Shown one piece after another: positions 18,564-27,203 of a stretch of 64,000 nt of DNA. The notes under the pieces were generated by a model that had not been told where the DNA came from, did no database searches, and saw nothing but the letters and a program-made list of their open reading frames with translations. Position 1 is the stretch's first letter, and every line of letters starts with the position of its first letter. The translations under genes and the position numbers were made by a program. This stretch comes from Bacteroidota bacterium (GTDB lineage: Bacteria > Bacteroidota > Bacteroidia > B-17B0 > Aurantibacillaceae). The stretch covers positions 124,001 through 188,000 of the forward strand of contig JAAFIQ010000003.1 in NCBI GenBank assembly GCA_013298715.1, in the 5' to 3' direction.

Positions 18564-20861
18564 ATGAAAAAAATTGCAACACTAGGTTTGGCTTTATGCT
18601 TAAGTTCATTAAACATTTTTGCACAAACATCTAACGATAAAACTTGGAGCCAGATTGACGAGAGCAATGTAAATCCAGTTGGTAAACGTCAAATCGTTCC
18701 AAAAAAGTATTTAGTTTATACGCTTAATTTAACTGATTTAAAATCACAACTTAGTCAAGCGCCGTTAGATAAAAATGTACAAATCAATTATAGTAATTGC
18801 GTAATTTCTTTACCGCTTCCAAATGGAACTATTCAAAAATTTAAAGTGGTTGAAGCCCCGGTAATGGCGCCAGAATTAGCAGCTCAGTTCCCGGATATTA
18901 AAACCTATTCAATAAAAGGAATCGATGATGTTTACGCAAACGGAAAAATCGATTTCAATGAATTTGGATTTCATGGAATGGTAAGAACAATCAATGGCGA
19001 TTTTTTCATAGATCCATATTGTTTGCAAAACACCAAAGATTACATCACCTATTATACTGCAGATTTTGTAAAAGATCCGTCGCAAGTTATTCCAGAAGCA
19101 GGTTTAGAAAAACCAAACGAGACGAAAGAAACTCCAAAAAAAAAAGAAAGTGGCGAAGAAAAAGTAAGTAGTCTAAATCCTCCTGCCACGTGTGTTGGTA
19201 CTAATTTACGCACTTACCGCCTAGCTGTTGCGTGTACAGGTGAATATGCAGTTGCAGCTACAGGTTCTGCAACCCCTACAATGGCGCAAACTTTAGCAAA
19301 AATTGTAACAAGTGTAAATAGAGTAGATGGTGTTTATGAAACAGAAGTAGCAATTCGTATGGTTTTAGTACCTACACAAACTGCCATTGTTTTTACTACT
19401 GCATCTACTGATCCATTTACAGGAAATAACAATTCAAACACATTAATTAACGAATCGCAAGCGGTTATTACTGCTACAATTGGCTCTGCAAATTATGATA
19501 TTGGCCATACTTTTAGCACTGGTGGTGGTGGTTTAGCATTTTTAGGTTGTGTTTGTAGTAACAATAATAAAGCACGTGGAATAACTGGCAGTCCCAGCCC
19601 AGTTGGAGATCCTTATGATATTGATTATGTAGCACACGAAATTGGGCATCAATTTGGTGGTAATCATACGTTTAATGCAGTTAGCGGAAGTTGCAATGGA
19701 AATAGAAATGCTAGCACGGCTGTTGAGCCTGGTAGCGGCATTACAATTATGGCCTACGCGGGTATTTGTGGGTCAACGAATGATATTGCACCAAATAGTA
19801 TTGCTTACTTTCATGCAATTAGCTACGACGAAATTGTAAATTTTTCTAATTTGGCAAATGGTAACAATTGTGCAACAACCACCACAACCGGCAACAACCC
19901 ACCAGTTGTTACAGGTTCAGGTAATTTTGCAATTCCTATTTCAACCCCATTTGTTTTAACAGGGAGTGCAACTGACCCAAATAACGATCCTTTAACCTAT
20001 TCGTGGGAAGAAACTTCGGTTGGGACCGCAGGAGCAAACTGGAATGCTGGCACGCGTCCGTTTTTCCGTTCTTATAATCCAACCGCAGTACCAAGTAGAA
20101 CTTTTCCAATAAATGCAAATGCTAATTCTGGTGCGTTTCAAACAACTAAAGGAGAATTCTTACCATCAACAGCTCAAACATTACAATTTAGATTAACTGC
20201 TCGCGATAATAAAATGGGCGGCGGCGGCGTTTGTTACGCAATTAATTCTGTTTCAGTAATTGGTAGTGCCGGGCCTTTTAGTTTAACTGTGCCTAGTACA
20301 GCTGGCATTGTTTATGGTAGCGGAACACAACAAACTATTTTGTGGAATGTTAATAATACTGATATTGCTCCTATCTCTTGTACTGATGTTAAAATTTCTA
20401 TTTCTACCAATGGAGGTGCGAGTTATACTACTTTGGTGAATTCAACACCTAATGATGGTTCGGAGTTGGTAACCTTACCAACTGTTACGGCAAATATAAA
20501 TACATGCAGAATTAAAGTAGAGAGTATTGGAAATGTGTTTTACGACGTTAGTAATAATAATTTCACGTTGAGTATTAGTGTTGGTGTTCAGGCACAATCA
20601 AAAAATAATCCAATTGGATTAATTGCTTATCCTAACCCTGCGACTAATAATTTGTTTGTCGTTGCTAGTAGCTTAAACGGAAGTAATTCTTCCTTTATTC
20701 AAATTACAGATGTATTAGGAAAAGTAGTTTACAAAAACGAATTAAAAAACAAAGTTGAAATTAAAGAAGAAATTAATATAAGTAATTTTAATAGTGGTGT
20801 TTATTTTGTAAGTCTTGTAAATGGAGATAAACAATCTGTTTATAGATTTGTAAAAGACTAA
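18564..20861 (+). CDS. Secreted reprolysin-like zinc metallopeptidase with T9SS sorting domain
   Basis: Exported protease of 765 residues. Order: signal peptide (about 1-21, SSLNIFAQ), a pro-region to about residue 200 rich in lysine near its end (KETPKKKESGEEKV), a reprolysin-type catalytic domain with the zinc motif HEIGHQFGGNH (H358, E359, H362, H368) and the downstream IMAYAGICG met-turn, a fibronectin/PKD-like region, and a C-terminal T9SS type A sorting domain (LIAYPNPATNNLFVVAS, GVYFVSLVNGDKQSVYRFVK). This predicts secretion by the type IX system and surface attachment or release. Family members are degradative extracellular proteases; the substrate is unknown. It has its own transcription start region. 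Confidence 0.93.
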   Translation: MKKIATLGLALCLSSLNIFAQTSNDKTWSQIDESNVNPVGKRQIVPKKYLVYTLNLTDLKSQLSQAPLDKNVQINYSNCVISLPLPNGTIQKFKVVEAPVMAPELAAQFPDIKTYSIKGIDDVYANGKIDFNEFGFHGMVRTINGDFFIDPYCLQNTKDYITYYTADFVKDPSQVIPEAGLEKPNETKETPKKKESGEEKVSSLNPPATCVGTNLRTYRLAVACTGEYAVAATGSATPTMAQTLAKIVTSVNRVDGVYETEVAIRMVLVPTQTAIVFTTASTDPFTGNNNSNTLINESQAVITATIGSANYDIGHTFSTGGGGLAFLGCVCSNNNKARGITGSPSPVGDPYDIDYVAHEIGHQFGGNHTFNAVSGSCNGNRNASTAVEPGSGITIMAYAGICGSTNDIAPNSIAYFHAISYDEIVNFSNLANGNNCATTTTTGNNPPVVTGSGNFAIPISTPFVLTGSATDPNNDPLTYSWEETSVGTAGANWNAGTRPFFRSYNPTAVPSRTFPINANANSGAFQTTKGEFLPSTAQTLQFRLTARDNKMGGGGVCYAINSVSVIGSAGPFSLTVPSTAGIVYGSGTQQTILWNVNNTDIAPISCTDVKISISTNGGASYTTLVNSTPNDGSELVTLPTVTANINTCRIKVESIGNVFYDVSNNNFTLSISVGVQAQSKNNPIGLIAYPNPATNNLFVVASSLNGSNSSFIQITDVLGKVVYKNELKNKVEIKEEINISNFNSGVYFVSLVNGDKQSVYRFVKD

Positions 20862-20883
20862 ATTTTTGTATAATACGTGAGCG

Positions 20884-21369
20884 TTATTTCTTTTTCAACT
20901 CTTCCAGATTTAATTCTAAATCTTTAAGAGTAACACTTTGTTCTGCAAAAATTTCCTTCTTTTTATTTTTAAAGTAAGTGGCGGGTATTGCACCTGTCCA
21001 TTCATTGCTAATTTTATTAATGTAATCATTGCCGTTCACTTCATCCAACAAAACAACTTCGCATTTGATTTTGTTTTTTTGTAAGAATGGATTTACTTTT
21101 TTTTCAATATCCTCTTTAAAATCTAAACTAACTAAAATAATTTTTACATACGCTAAGTCTTTCTGCTTTAGACTATCAAAGGCAGGTAATTCTTTTATGC
21201 AAGGTTTGCACCAAGTTGCCCAAAAATTTACAACGTAAGTAGTGTCTTTATTTTTTAAGCGATTTAGTAAGTTGTCAATTTTATAAATGCCACTTACTTT
21301 TTGAGCATTCGCATTCAGTCCAATTAAAAAAATTAGTATCACTAAAATTTTATTTGTTTTTAAATTCAT
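20884..21369 (-). CDS. TlpA-type thioredoxin-fold protein, exported
   Basis: 161-residue exported thiol-disulfide protein with signal peptide (KILVILIFLIGLNANAQ) and the active-site WATWCKPCIKELP (C54, C57) in a thioredoxin fold. Such proteins reduce or oxidise disulfides in the periplasm, often in cytochrome or Cu-centre maturation. Its start lies inside the last 20 bases of the SCO-family gene upstream, so the two are translationally linked. SCO proteins insert copper into cytochrome oxidase and need their cysteines kept reduced, so this TlpA may serve its neighbour; that link is inferred from position. Confidence 0.88.
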   Translation of the reverse strand: MNLKTNKILVILIFLIGLNANAQKVSGIYKIDNLLNRLKNKDTTYVVNFWATWCKPCIKELPAFDSLKQKDLAYVKIILVSLDFKEDIEKKVNPFLQKNKIKCEVVLLDEVNGNDYINKISNEWTGAIPATYFKNKKKEIFAEQSVTLKDLELNLEELKKK

Positions 21370-22006
21370 ATTCTTGTTTTAATAAATTTATTTCTAAAAT
21401 TAATTTGTCAATTTCGGTAGCAATGGTGCCATCGTAAAAGCCGCGTATATGCCCTTCTTTATCAATCAAAGCAAAATTTTGTGTGTGCACAAAATCTTCA
21501 TCGTCACCTGTTCCTTTGGTATTATCTAACAAGTAGGCTTTGCGCGCCATTTTGTAAAGCTCTTTTTTGCTGCCTGTTACAAATTGCCAATTAGTGGTGG
21601 TAACTTTTCTAAAATCGGCGTAGGCTTTAAGCACGCTTACAGAGTCTATTTCAGGGTCAACAGTATGCGAAAGAATTAAAAAATTTGTATCCGCTTTAAA
21701 TGTTGCATAAACTTTTTCGAGGTTGTTATTCATTATGGGACAAATTGTTTTGCAGGTTGTGAAGAAAAATTCTGTTACATAAATTTTATTTTTTACCTCA
21801 TTGTTGGTAAAGGTTTTGCCAAATTGATTAGTAAAACTAAACGCTGAAATTTTATGATAACTCGTATCGCTTTTACCTGAAAAATTTTTAGGTCCAAAAT
21901 AAGGCAAAGTGCGTAAAGGTTTGTTTTCATTTTTGGTTACAAAAAACCATATAATAAAAAGCAAAGGAATAATGCTTAGTAGCCAATAATAATTAAATTT
22001 GCGCAT
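21350..22006 (-). CDS. SCO1/SenC family copper chaperone-like protein
   Basis: Membrane-anchored thioredoxin-fold protein of 218 residues: N-terminal anchor (YYWLLSIIPLLFIIWFFV), the copper-binding CKTIC (C85, C89) in TEFFFTTCKTICPIMNNN, and the distal histidine in DFVHTQNFALIDKEGHIRG. SCO proteins deliver copper to the CuA site of cytochrome c oxidase or act as thiol oxidoreductases. I use the ATG at 22006 rather than a TTG at 22024 because a TACTTTTG promoter box ends just upstream. It overlaps the TlpA gene by 20 bases and is divergent from the K+ channel gene. No oxidase genes are in the window. Confidence 0.92.
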   Translation of the reverse strand: MRKFNYYWLLSIIPLLFIIWFFVTKNENKPLRTLPYFGPKNFSGKSDTSYHKISAFSFTNQFGKTFTNNEVKNKIYVTEFFFTTCKTICPIMNNNLEKVYATFKADTNFLILSHTVDPEIDSVSVLKAYADFRKVTTTNWQFVTGSKKELYKMARKAYLLDNTKGTGDDEDFVHTQNFALIDKEGHIRGFYDGTIATEIDKLILEINLLKQEYEFKNK

Positions 22007-22021
22007 AAGGTAGTAATGTAA

Positions 22022-22029
22022 CAAAAGTA
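22022..22029 (-). promoter_or_regulatory. Candidate -7 box (TACTTTTG) for the SCO/TlpA pair
   Basis: Read on the minus strand this is an exact TAnnTTTG, ending about 15 bases before the ATG at 22006. No TTG is seen at the -33 position. It lies in the 40-base space between divergent genes. Confidence 0.4.
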
Positions 22030-22046
22030 CTCACTTATAAAGTAAT

Positions 22047-22985
22047 ATGGCTATTTTCTCGAATAAAAAAAACGAAGATATAGAAATTGGTTTCGGAAAA
22101 AAGAAATACAATAATTCTGTTCGTTTTTTAAATCCAGATGGTTCGGTAAACATAAATCGCACAGGATCTGGTGGATTAAATAATATTGATATTTTTCATT
22201 GGCTCACAACTTGTTCTCTTTTTCATTTAATCTCGGTTATTATTTTGGGTTATGCACTTGTAAATTTTTTATTTGCCTCGGTTTATTTTATTATCGGTGC
22301 CGAAAATTTTGGTGGGATCGATGGCAGCGGCGCAATTAATCATTTTTTTAGTTTGTATTTTTTTAGCGCCCAAACCCTTACCACGCTTGGTTACGGACAC
22401 ATGTACCCTGTGAGCCACGCCGCCAGCACCGTTGCCGCTTTTGAATCGTTATTAGGTTTAATGAGTTTTGCATTGGCTACTGGTATTTTGTACGGGCGTT
22501 TTTCGCGGCCAAAAGCAGATTTACTTTTTAGTAATAATATTTTAATTTCACCGTACGGCGATATAAAAGGCTTAATGTTTAGGTTAGCCAATCAAAAACA
22601 ATACGAATTAATTGAGTGCGAAACCAGAGTAATTGTATCCTATAACGATCCTGAAACAGGGAAACGTGAATTTGATGGATTGCCGTTAGAAGTAGACAAA
22701 ATTAATTTTTTAGCACTGAGTTGGACAATTGTTCACCCATTAAACGAAGAGAGTCCTTTGTATGGTTTAACATTAAAGGATTACGAAGAACGCGATGTTG
22801 AAGTTTTAATTTTGTTTAAAGCCACCAATGATACATTTACACAAACTGTTTTTAGCCGTCGCTCATACAAAGCCAGCGAATTGATTGAAAATGCGAAATT
22901 TACACCAATAAAAACAGAGCCTGATGAAAAAAATAGGTTAAAAATTGATGTTACAAAATTGCATGAATACTCCAAATTGAGCTAA
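22047..22985 (+). CDS. Inward-rectifier (KirBac-type) potassium channel
   Basis: 312-residue channel subunit. Two transmembrane helices (about 57-83 and 125-150) flank a pore loop with the potassium selectivity filter TLGYG (113-117) in QTLTTLGYGHMYPVS; the remaining C-terminal half (VIVSYNDPETGKREF, LSWTIVHPLNEESPLYG, DVEVLILFKATNDTF) is the cytoplasmic immunoglobulin-like Kir domain. KirBac channels are tetramers that pass K+ and respond to lipids and pH. The gene stands alone and is divergent from the SCO/TlpA pair. A physiological role beyond K+ flux cannot be read from the sequence. Confidence 0.94.
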   Translation: MAIFSNKKNEDIEIGFGKKKYNNSVRFLNPDGSVNINRTGSGGLNNIDIFHWLTTCSLFHLISVIILGYALVNFLFASVYFIIGAENFGGIDGSGAINHFFSLYFFSAQTLTTLGYGHMYPVSHAASTVAAFESLLGLMSFALATGILYGRFSRPKADLLFSNNILISPYGDIKGLMFRLANQKQYELIECETRVIVSYNDPETGKREFDGLPLEVDKINFLALSWTIVHPLNEESPLYGLTLKDYEERDVEVLILFKATNDTFTQTVFSRRSYKASELIENAKFTPIKTEPDEKNRLKIDVTKLHEYSKLS

Positions 22986-23058
22986 AAATTTACAAATTAG
23001 GTTTTACCAAAAAATACCTATATTAGTGCCTCAAAATTAAATTTATAAAACATAAAAT

Positions 23059-23949
23059 ATGGCAGTATTAGTAAATAAAAATTCTAAAGTTATTGTTCAA
23101 GGATTTACAGGTGGCGAAGGAACATTTCACGCAACTCAAATGATTGAATATGGTACAAACGTTGTAGGTGGCGTTACTCCTGGTAAAGGAGGCACAACGC
23201 ATCTTGAAAGACCAGTTTTTAATACTGTTGTAGAAGCGGTTCAAAAAGCTGGAGCGGACGTAAGTATTATATTTGTGCCTGCGCCGTTTGCTGCTGATGC
23301 TATTATGGAAGCAGCTGATGCTGGTATTAAAGTTATTGTTTGTATTACCGAAGGCATTCCTGTAAAGGATATGATTTATGCCAAAGAATATATTAAAGGT
23401 AAATCGTGCAGATTAATTGGTCCTAACTGCCCAGGCGTAATAAGCGCTGGCGAGGCTAAAGTTGGTATTATGCCAGGTTTTGTGTTTAAAAAAGGTCGTG
23501 TTGGAATTGTATCTAAATCAGGTACTTTAACTTATGAAGCAGCGGATCAAATTGCAAAAGCTGGACTTGGAGTTAGCACTGCTATTGGTATTGGTGGCGA
23601 CCCAATTATTGGAACACCAACTAAAGAAGCGGTTGAATTATTAATGAACGACCCTGACACAGATGCAATTGTAATGATTGGTGAAATTGGAGGAACTTAC
23701 GAAGCCGATGCGTCACGTTGGATAAAAGCAAATGGAAATAAAAAACCAGTTGTAGGATTTATTGCAGGGCAAACAGCTCCTAAAGGTCGTACAATGGGGC
23801 ATGCAGGTGCAATTGTTGGAGGCGCAGAAGATACTGCTCAAGCAAAAATGGAAATTATGCGCGAATGCGGAATTACTGTTTGTGCTAGCCCTGCCGAAAT
23901 TGGTAAAACAATGGCTGCCGTTTTAAAAGGTGAGCGCGTAGGAGCATAA
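23059..23949 (+). CDS. sucD: Succinyl-CoA synthetase (ligase) subunit alpha
   Basis: Alpha subunit of the TCA-cycle enzyme that makes succinyl-CoA and succinate interconvert with ATP or GTP formation. The 296 residues carry the CoA-binding Rossmann start [20 protein letters not shown], the conserved GPNCPGVI, and the phosphohistidine loop GHAGAIVGG. Length matches the family. The beta subunit gene sucC is not adjacent, as is common in Bacteroidota. A strong terminator at 23972 follows directly, so the gene is probably monocistronic. Confidence 0.97.
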   Translation: MAVLVNKNSKVIVQGFTGGEGTFHATQMIEYGTNVVGGVTPGKGGTTHLERPVFNTVVEAVQKAGADVSIIFVPAPFAADAIMEAADAGIKVIVCITEGIPVKDMIYAKEYIKGKSCRLIGPNCPGVISAGEAKVGIMPGFVFKKGRVGIVSKSGTLTYEAADQIAKAGLGVSTAIGIGGDPIIGTPTKEAVELLMNDPDTDAIVMIGEIGGTYEADASRWIKANGNKKPVVGFIAGQTAPKGRTMGHAGAIVGGAEDTAQAKMEIMRECGITVCASPAEIGKTMAAVLKGERVGA

Positions 23950-23971
23950 AATAATTAGTAAATAATAAACG

Positions 23972-23999
23972 AAAGCCGATTTTTATAGTCGGCTTTTTT
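23972..23999 (+). terminator. Rho-independent terminator of sucD
   Basis: An 8-bp perfect stem (AAAGCCGA / TCGGCTTT) with a nine-base loop runs into a T tract, 22 bases after the sucD stop. Confidence 0.85.
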
Positions 24000-24016
24000 G
24001 ATTTAAAGAAACAGGG

Positions 24017-24046
24017 TTGTAAATTCTTTGTATAAACCTATCTTTG
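24017..24046 (+). promoter_or_regulatory. Promoter of tilS (TTG - 19 nt - TATCTTTG)
   Basis: TTG at 24017-24019 and an exact TAnnTTTG at 24039-24046 are separated by 19 bases, the textbook Bacteroidota arrangement. The tilS ATG lies only five bases after the -7 box, so the transcript should have no or almost no leader. Confidence 0.65.
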
Positions 24047-24050
24047 TTAG

Positions 24051-25376
24051 ATGTTACAGCAGTTTCAAAACTATATTAAAGCGCATAATTTGTTTTTGAA
24101 AAAAGATAAATTGCTGTTAGCTATAAGTGGCGGTAAAGACTCGGTGTTATTGGCACACTTATTAAAGCAGAGTGGTTTTAATTTTAGTTTAGCGCATTGT
24201 AATTTTAAACTGCGCGATAAAGAGAGTAATGATGATGAAAAATTTTGTATTGATTTGGCAAAAAAATTAAATGTTGAATTGTTTTGTAAAAGCTTTGATA
24301 CTAGAAAGTATGCCAAACAAAATAAATTAAGCATACAAATGGCAGCCCGCGAACTACGCTACAACTGGTTTAACGAGTTGCTTAAAATTAATAGTTTTGA
24401 CTATCTGCTAACTGCGCATCATGCAACCGATAATGTAGAAACGGTATTAATTAATTTATTGCGAGGAACAGGGTTAAAAGGTTTAACAGGAATTTCTTTG
24501 AAAAACGAAGAACAAAAAATTATAAGGCCCTTATTGTTTTTTAGTTCAGAAGAAATAACGAAGGTAGTAAAAGATTTAAAACTTAAGTACAGAGAAGATT
24601 CTTCGAATAAAGAAGATAAGTATCAACGAAATTTTTTACGATTAAAAGTACTACCAAACTTAAAAAAAATACAACCTCAATTAGAGGCGGTAATGCTTGA
24701 AAACTCAAGGGTTTTGCTATCTGATTATAAAAAATTAAAAACGCTCAATGTACACTTGAAAGAAGATTTACTTCAAAAAAAACAAAATGGTTTTTCAATT
24801 GAATTAAAAAAACTAGAAGCAATTGGTTATTCTGAAAACACGTTATATAATTTATTGAAAGCATTTAATTTTTCTAAAACGCAAATCAAAAATTTAGCGT
24901 TAACTTTAAAAGGAAATGATAGAGTAGGGAAGACCTTTAAAAGTAAAACCCATAACTTAATTATTGATAGAAACACAATTGAAATTATAGAGAAGAAAAC
25001 TGAAGCCAGCACCATTAATAAGTTTAAATCTATTAAAGACCTTATAAATTTTCCGAAATTTGCTTTATCGCGACCAAAAAAATTTATTGTTCCTAAAAAA
25101 AATGAATTGTTGATTAATGAAGGTAAACTTAAATTTCCGCTTTTAATGCGCAATGTAAAAACAGGCGATAAGTTTAAACCCTTTGGTATGTATGGTTTTA
25201 AACTTATAAGTGATTTTTTAAGAGAACAAAAAATAAATGCACTTCAAAAAAAAGAAGTATGTGTTTTAGTAAATGGTAATAATGAAATTATTTGGGTGAT
25301 AGGATTAAGAAGCGATGAGCGCTACAAGGTAAATGCAAACGAAACAAATTTAATACTCTTAAAAATTGAACACTGA
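24051..25376 (+). CDS. tilS: tRNA(Ile)-lysidine synthase
   Basis: Essential enzyme that attaches lysine to C34 of the CAU-anticodon isoleucine tRNA, switching it to read AUA. The 441 residues open with the N-type ATP-PPase P-loop SGGKDS (26-31) after LLLAI, followed by HCNFKLRDKESNDDEKF and the LLTAHHATDNVETVLINLLRG motif; the C-terminal third (MRNVKTGDKFKPFGMYG and LISDFLREQKI) is the TilS C-terminal domain. Length is normal. The stop overlaps the following unknown membrane gene by 11 bases. Confidence 0.95.
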   Translation: MLQQFQNYIKAHNLFLKKDKLLLAISGGKDSVLLAHLLKQSGFNFSLAHCNFKLRDKESNDDEKFCIDLAKKLNVELFCKSFDTRKYAKQNKLSIQMAARELRYNWFNELLKINSFDYLLTAHHATDNVETVLINLLRGTGLKGLTGISLKNEEQKIIRPLLFFSSEEITKVVKDLKLKYREDSSNKEDKYQRNFLRLKVLPNLKKIQPQLEAVMLENSRVLLSDYKKLKTLNVHLKEDLLQKKQNGFSIELKKLEAIGYSENTLYNLLKAFNFSKTQIKNLALTLKGNDRVGKTFKSKTHNLIIDRNTIEIIEKKTEASTINKFKSIKDLINFPKFALSRPKKFIVPKKNELLINEGKLKFPLLMRNVKTGDKFKPFGMYGFKLISDFLREQKINALQKKEVCVLVNGNNEIIWVIGLRSDERYKVNANETNLILLKIEH

Positions 25377-25917
25377 AGAAGAAATATTTTTTGAAGAAAA
25401 GCAATTTTTAGGTCATAATCGATTTAGTATTATCGTTCGAACACTTCTAGCCATTTTTTGTTTCGTTGGTTATTATTGGAGCGAGAACCCTAACCCAGTG
25501 CAGGTTTCGTTTATTAAAATTGGATCATATCCTATTTCACATTTAAGTCATTCAGGATTAATGTTTTTTATTTTTGGACTAACAATTCTACTTTTCTCGG
25601 TATTGCTTACTTACGTTTTACACATACATACCAAGGTTTACAGAGGTTATATTATTTTAGATGGTTTTTGGACAGCCAGAAAAGTAAAGATTGATCTCAA
25701 TAATATTATTCATGTAAGAAAAAGTAGGTATAAAAAAAATGCTCTAAGAAGAGCAGTTTACAATCTTCATAATAAAGGCATAATTCGGTTTTATAGCAGC
25801 GGCGAAGATTTTGTGGAATTAACCGACAAGAGCGGTTTTAGTTACCGCATTGGCTCTCAAAAACCATTAGAGCTATACAGAGTTATTAACACAGAACTAA
25901 AATTTATAAAAAATTGA
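25366..25917 (+). CDS. Membrane protein, possible bacterial PH-like domain
   Basis: Unrecognised 183-residue protein starting at a TTG that overlaps the tilS stop by 11 bases. It has two hydrophobic helices (about 22-40 and 62-87) followed by a basic, beta-rich cytoplasmic tail (GYIILDGFWTARKVKIDLNNI, IIRFYSSGEDFVELTDKS) that recalls bacterial PH-like domains of YdbS type; that resemblance is weak. Translational coupling to tilS suggests co-expression but says little about function. Confidence 0.6.
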   Translation: MNTEEEIFFEEKQFLGHNRFSIIVRTLLAIFCFVGYYWSENPNPVQVSFIKIGSYPISHLSHSGLMFFIFGLTILLFSVLLTYVLHIHTKVYRGYIILDGFWTARKVKIDLNNIIHVRKSRYKKNALRRAVYNLHNKGIIRFYSSGEDFVELTDKSGFSYRIGSQKPLELYRVINTELKFIKN

Positions 25918-25973
25918 AACCTTTTACGATTTCAATTCGTTTATATTAACAGTTAAACAAAACTTTATAAAGT

Positions 25974-26255
25974 ATGGCAGCATTTGAAGCAATTGAAAAA
26001 GAGTTAATAGAAAATTTAAAATTTCCAAGTTCAGAAGTTTTAAAAGAAGAGGTTTTAATTAAAGAAAGAAGAATGGAATTGGATAGGGCGCTTGCTTTAG
26101 GAAATTTAGAACATTCAAAAATTCAGATTTATTTTGAGGACGAAGCAGGTAAAAAGGTTGTAAACACTACGGTTTGGGGAGTAACAGACAAACGAGTAAT
26201 TTTAAAACAAGGCGTTGTAATTCCAATTCACCGCATACACACAGTTAAATTATAA
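25974..26255 (+). CDS. Small conserved-looking protein, unknown function
   Basis: 93-residue cytoplasmic protein with an acidic helical N-terminus (AIEKELIENLKFPSSEVLKE) and a beta-rich C-terminus ending VTDKRVILKQGVVIPIHRI. The motif TDKRVILKQG recalls the start of PH-like domains, where a T-x-x-R-hydrophobic strand is typical, but the protein ends too early for a whole domain. No signal peptide and no membrane segment. It lies 57 bases after the TTG-start membrane gene. Confidence 0.55.
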   Translation: MAAFEAIEKELIENLKFPSSEVLKEEVLIKERRMELDRALALGNLEHSKIQIYFEDEAGKKVVNTTVWGVTDKRVILKQGVVIPIHRIHTVKL

Positions 26256-26325
26256 CTTGGTTATATTTTAAAAGTTATGTTGCAAATAATGAATTTATGA
26301 AACTTAAATTTTTATCTTAACTTTT

Positions 26326-26868
26326 TTGTTACTCTTTTCACGAGGTTGCGATTTTTACTCAACCAGTCTTTTGTTTTTTGGTAATCCTAGCAGTGAAACA
26401 AATCCGTTGTATAAATTTTTCGGAATTGGTTGGACGGGTTTAATTATTGTTAATCTTGTAATAATTGCTTTAATTATTTATGCTTTTTATTATTACACAT
26501 TTAAATATAAATTAAGGAGTACTAATTTTTCATCAAATTTTAAGGACTTTATATCAGAATCTTATTTTAATGAAAAAGGGCGTTTTTACGAAGTGTTTTA
26601 TAAAACACCAAAAAATAAAACTACACTCTTAGCTCATGCTGGTTATGTGATTATAAGGGTAACAATTCTTGCAAGTTTTTTGGCAACATTTCATAACATT
26701 TGCCAGTTTTATAACCTTGCTTTTTATAATTACTTCCGAGAATTGGTCGGCAGACCACTTTACGTAATATATGGACTTATATTTTTTTCATTTATTTATT
26801 TTTTATATCGATTGTTGTATAGAGAATACCAACAAACTCTTAAAGTAAGTACCAAAAAAGATTTTTAA
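26326..26868 (+). CDS. Membrane protein, probably frameshifted at its 5' end
   Basis: Unrecognised protein of 180 residues from a TTG, with about four hydrophobic helices and a motif CDFYSTSLLF...SETNPLYKF that recalls the D-x-x-T...E-x-NP pattern of DUF5658-like membrane proteins. The TTG lies inside the first helix, which is suspicious. An ATG at 26297 reads only MKLKFLS before a stop; one extra T in the T5 run at 26309-26313 would fuse it in frame (MKLKFFILTFLLLFSRGCDF), giving a complete first helix and about 190 residues. So the gene is either inactivated, phase-variable, or misread by one base. Confidence 0.55.
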   Translation: MLLFSRGCDFYSTSLLFFGNPSSETNPLYKFFGIGWTGLIIVNLVIIALIIYAFYYYTFKYKLRSTNFSSNFKDFISESYFNEKGRFYEVFYKTPKNKTTLLAHAGYVIIRVTILASFLATFHNICQFYNLAFYNYFRELVGRPLYVIYGLIFFSFIYFLYRLLYREYQQTLKVSTKKDF

Positions 26869-27203
26869 ACCACAATTAGACAGTAAAAGTCGATTTCACC
26901 GACTAACTATCTGTCTTATTGCGTGTTATTCCCGAAATAAAGTCGGGACAGGCCCCGATTTAGCAACTTTCGGGATTTCTGACAAAGGATTTTTCTAGAA
27001 ATCCTTGTAGTTGCTTAATCGAAGACAGTGCTTTTTTGAATTGTCTGTTTAAGGTTAAAGAATAGAAAATGATACGAGCAACATAAGACTTTCAACATTA
27101 TTCGCATTATTAGAGAAGGGCTTGGTGGGCATTTGAAATTAAGTTTTGATTGATACAAATAAACACTAAAGGCATCAGAAATTGATAAGATGAACTAAAA
27201 ATA
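26869..27203. repeat. 335-bp non-coding gap with nested inverted repeats
   Basis: No gene is seen here. A nested hairpin occupies 26879-26915 (GACAG...CTGTC around AGTCG...CGACT). A larger structure follows: a 13-base arm CGATTTAGCAACT (26956-26968) pairs with 27009-27021 with one mismatch and encloses an inner 8-bp stem (AAGGATTT 26985-26992 with AAATCCTT 26999-27006). CTGTCTT at 26911 also pairs with AAGACAG at 27022-27028. The outline could be a palindromic mobile remnant (MITE-like), a structured RNA, or bidirectional terminators. From 27030 to 27203 nothing is recognised. Confidence 0.5.
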
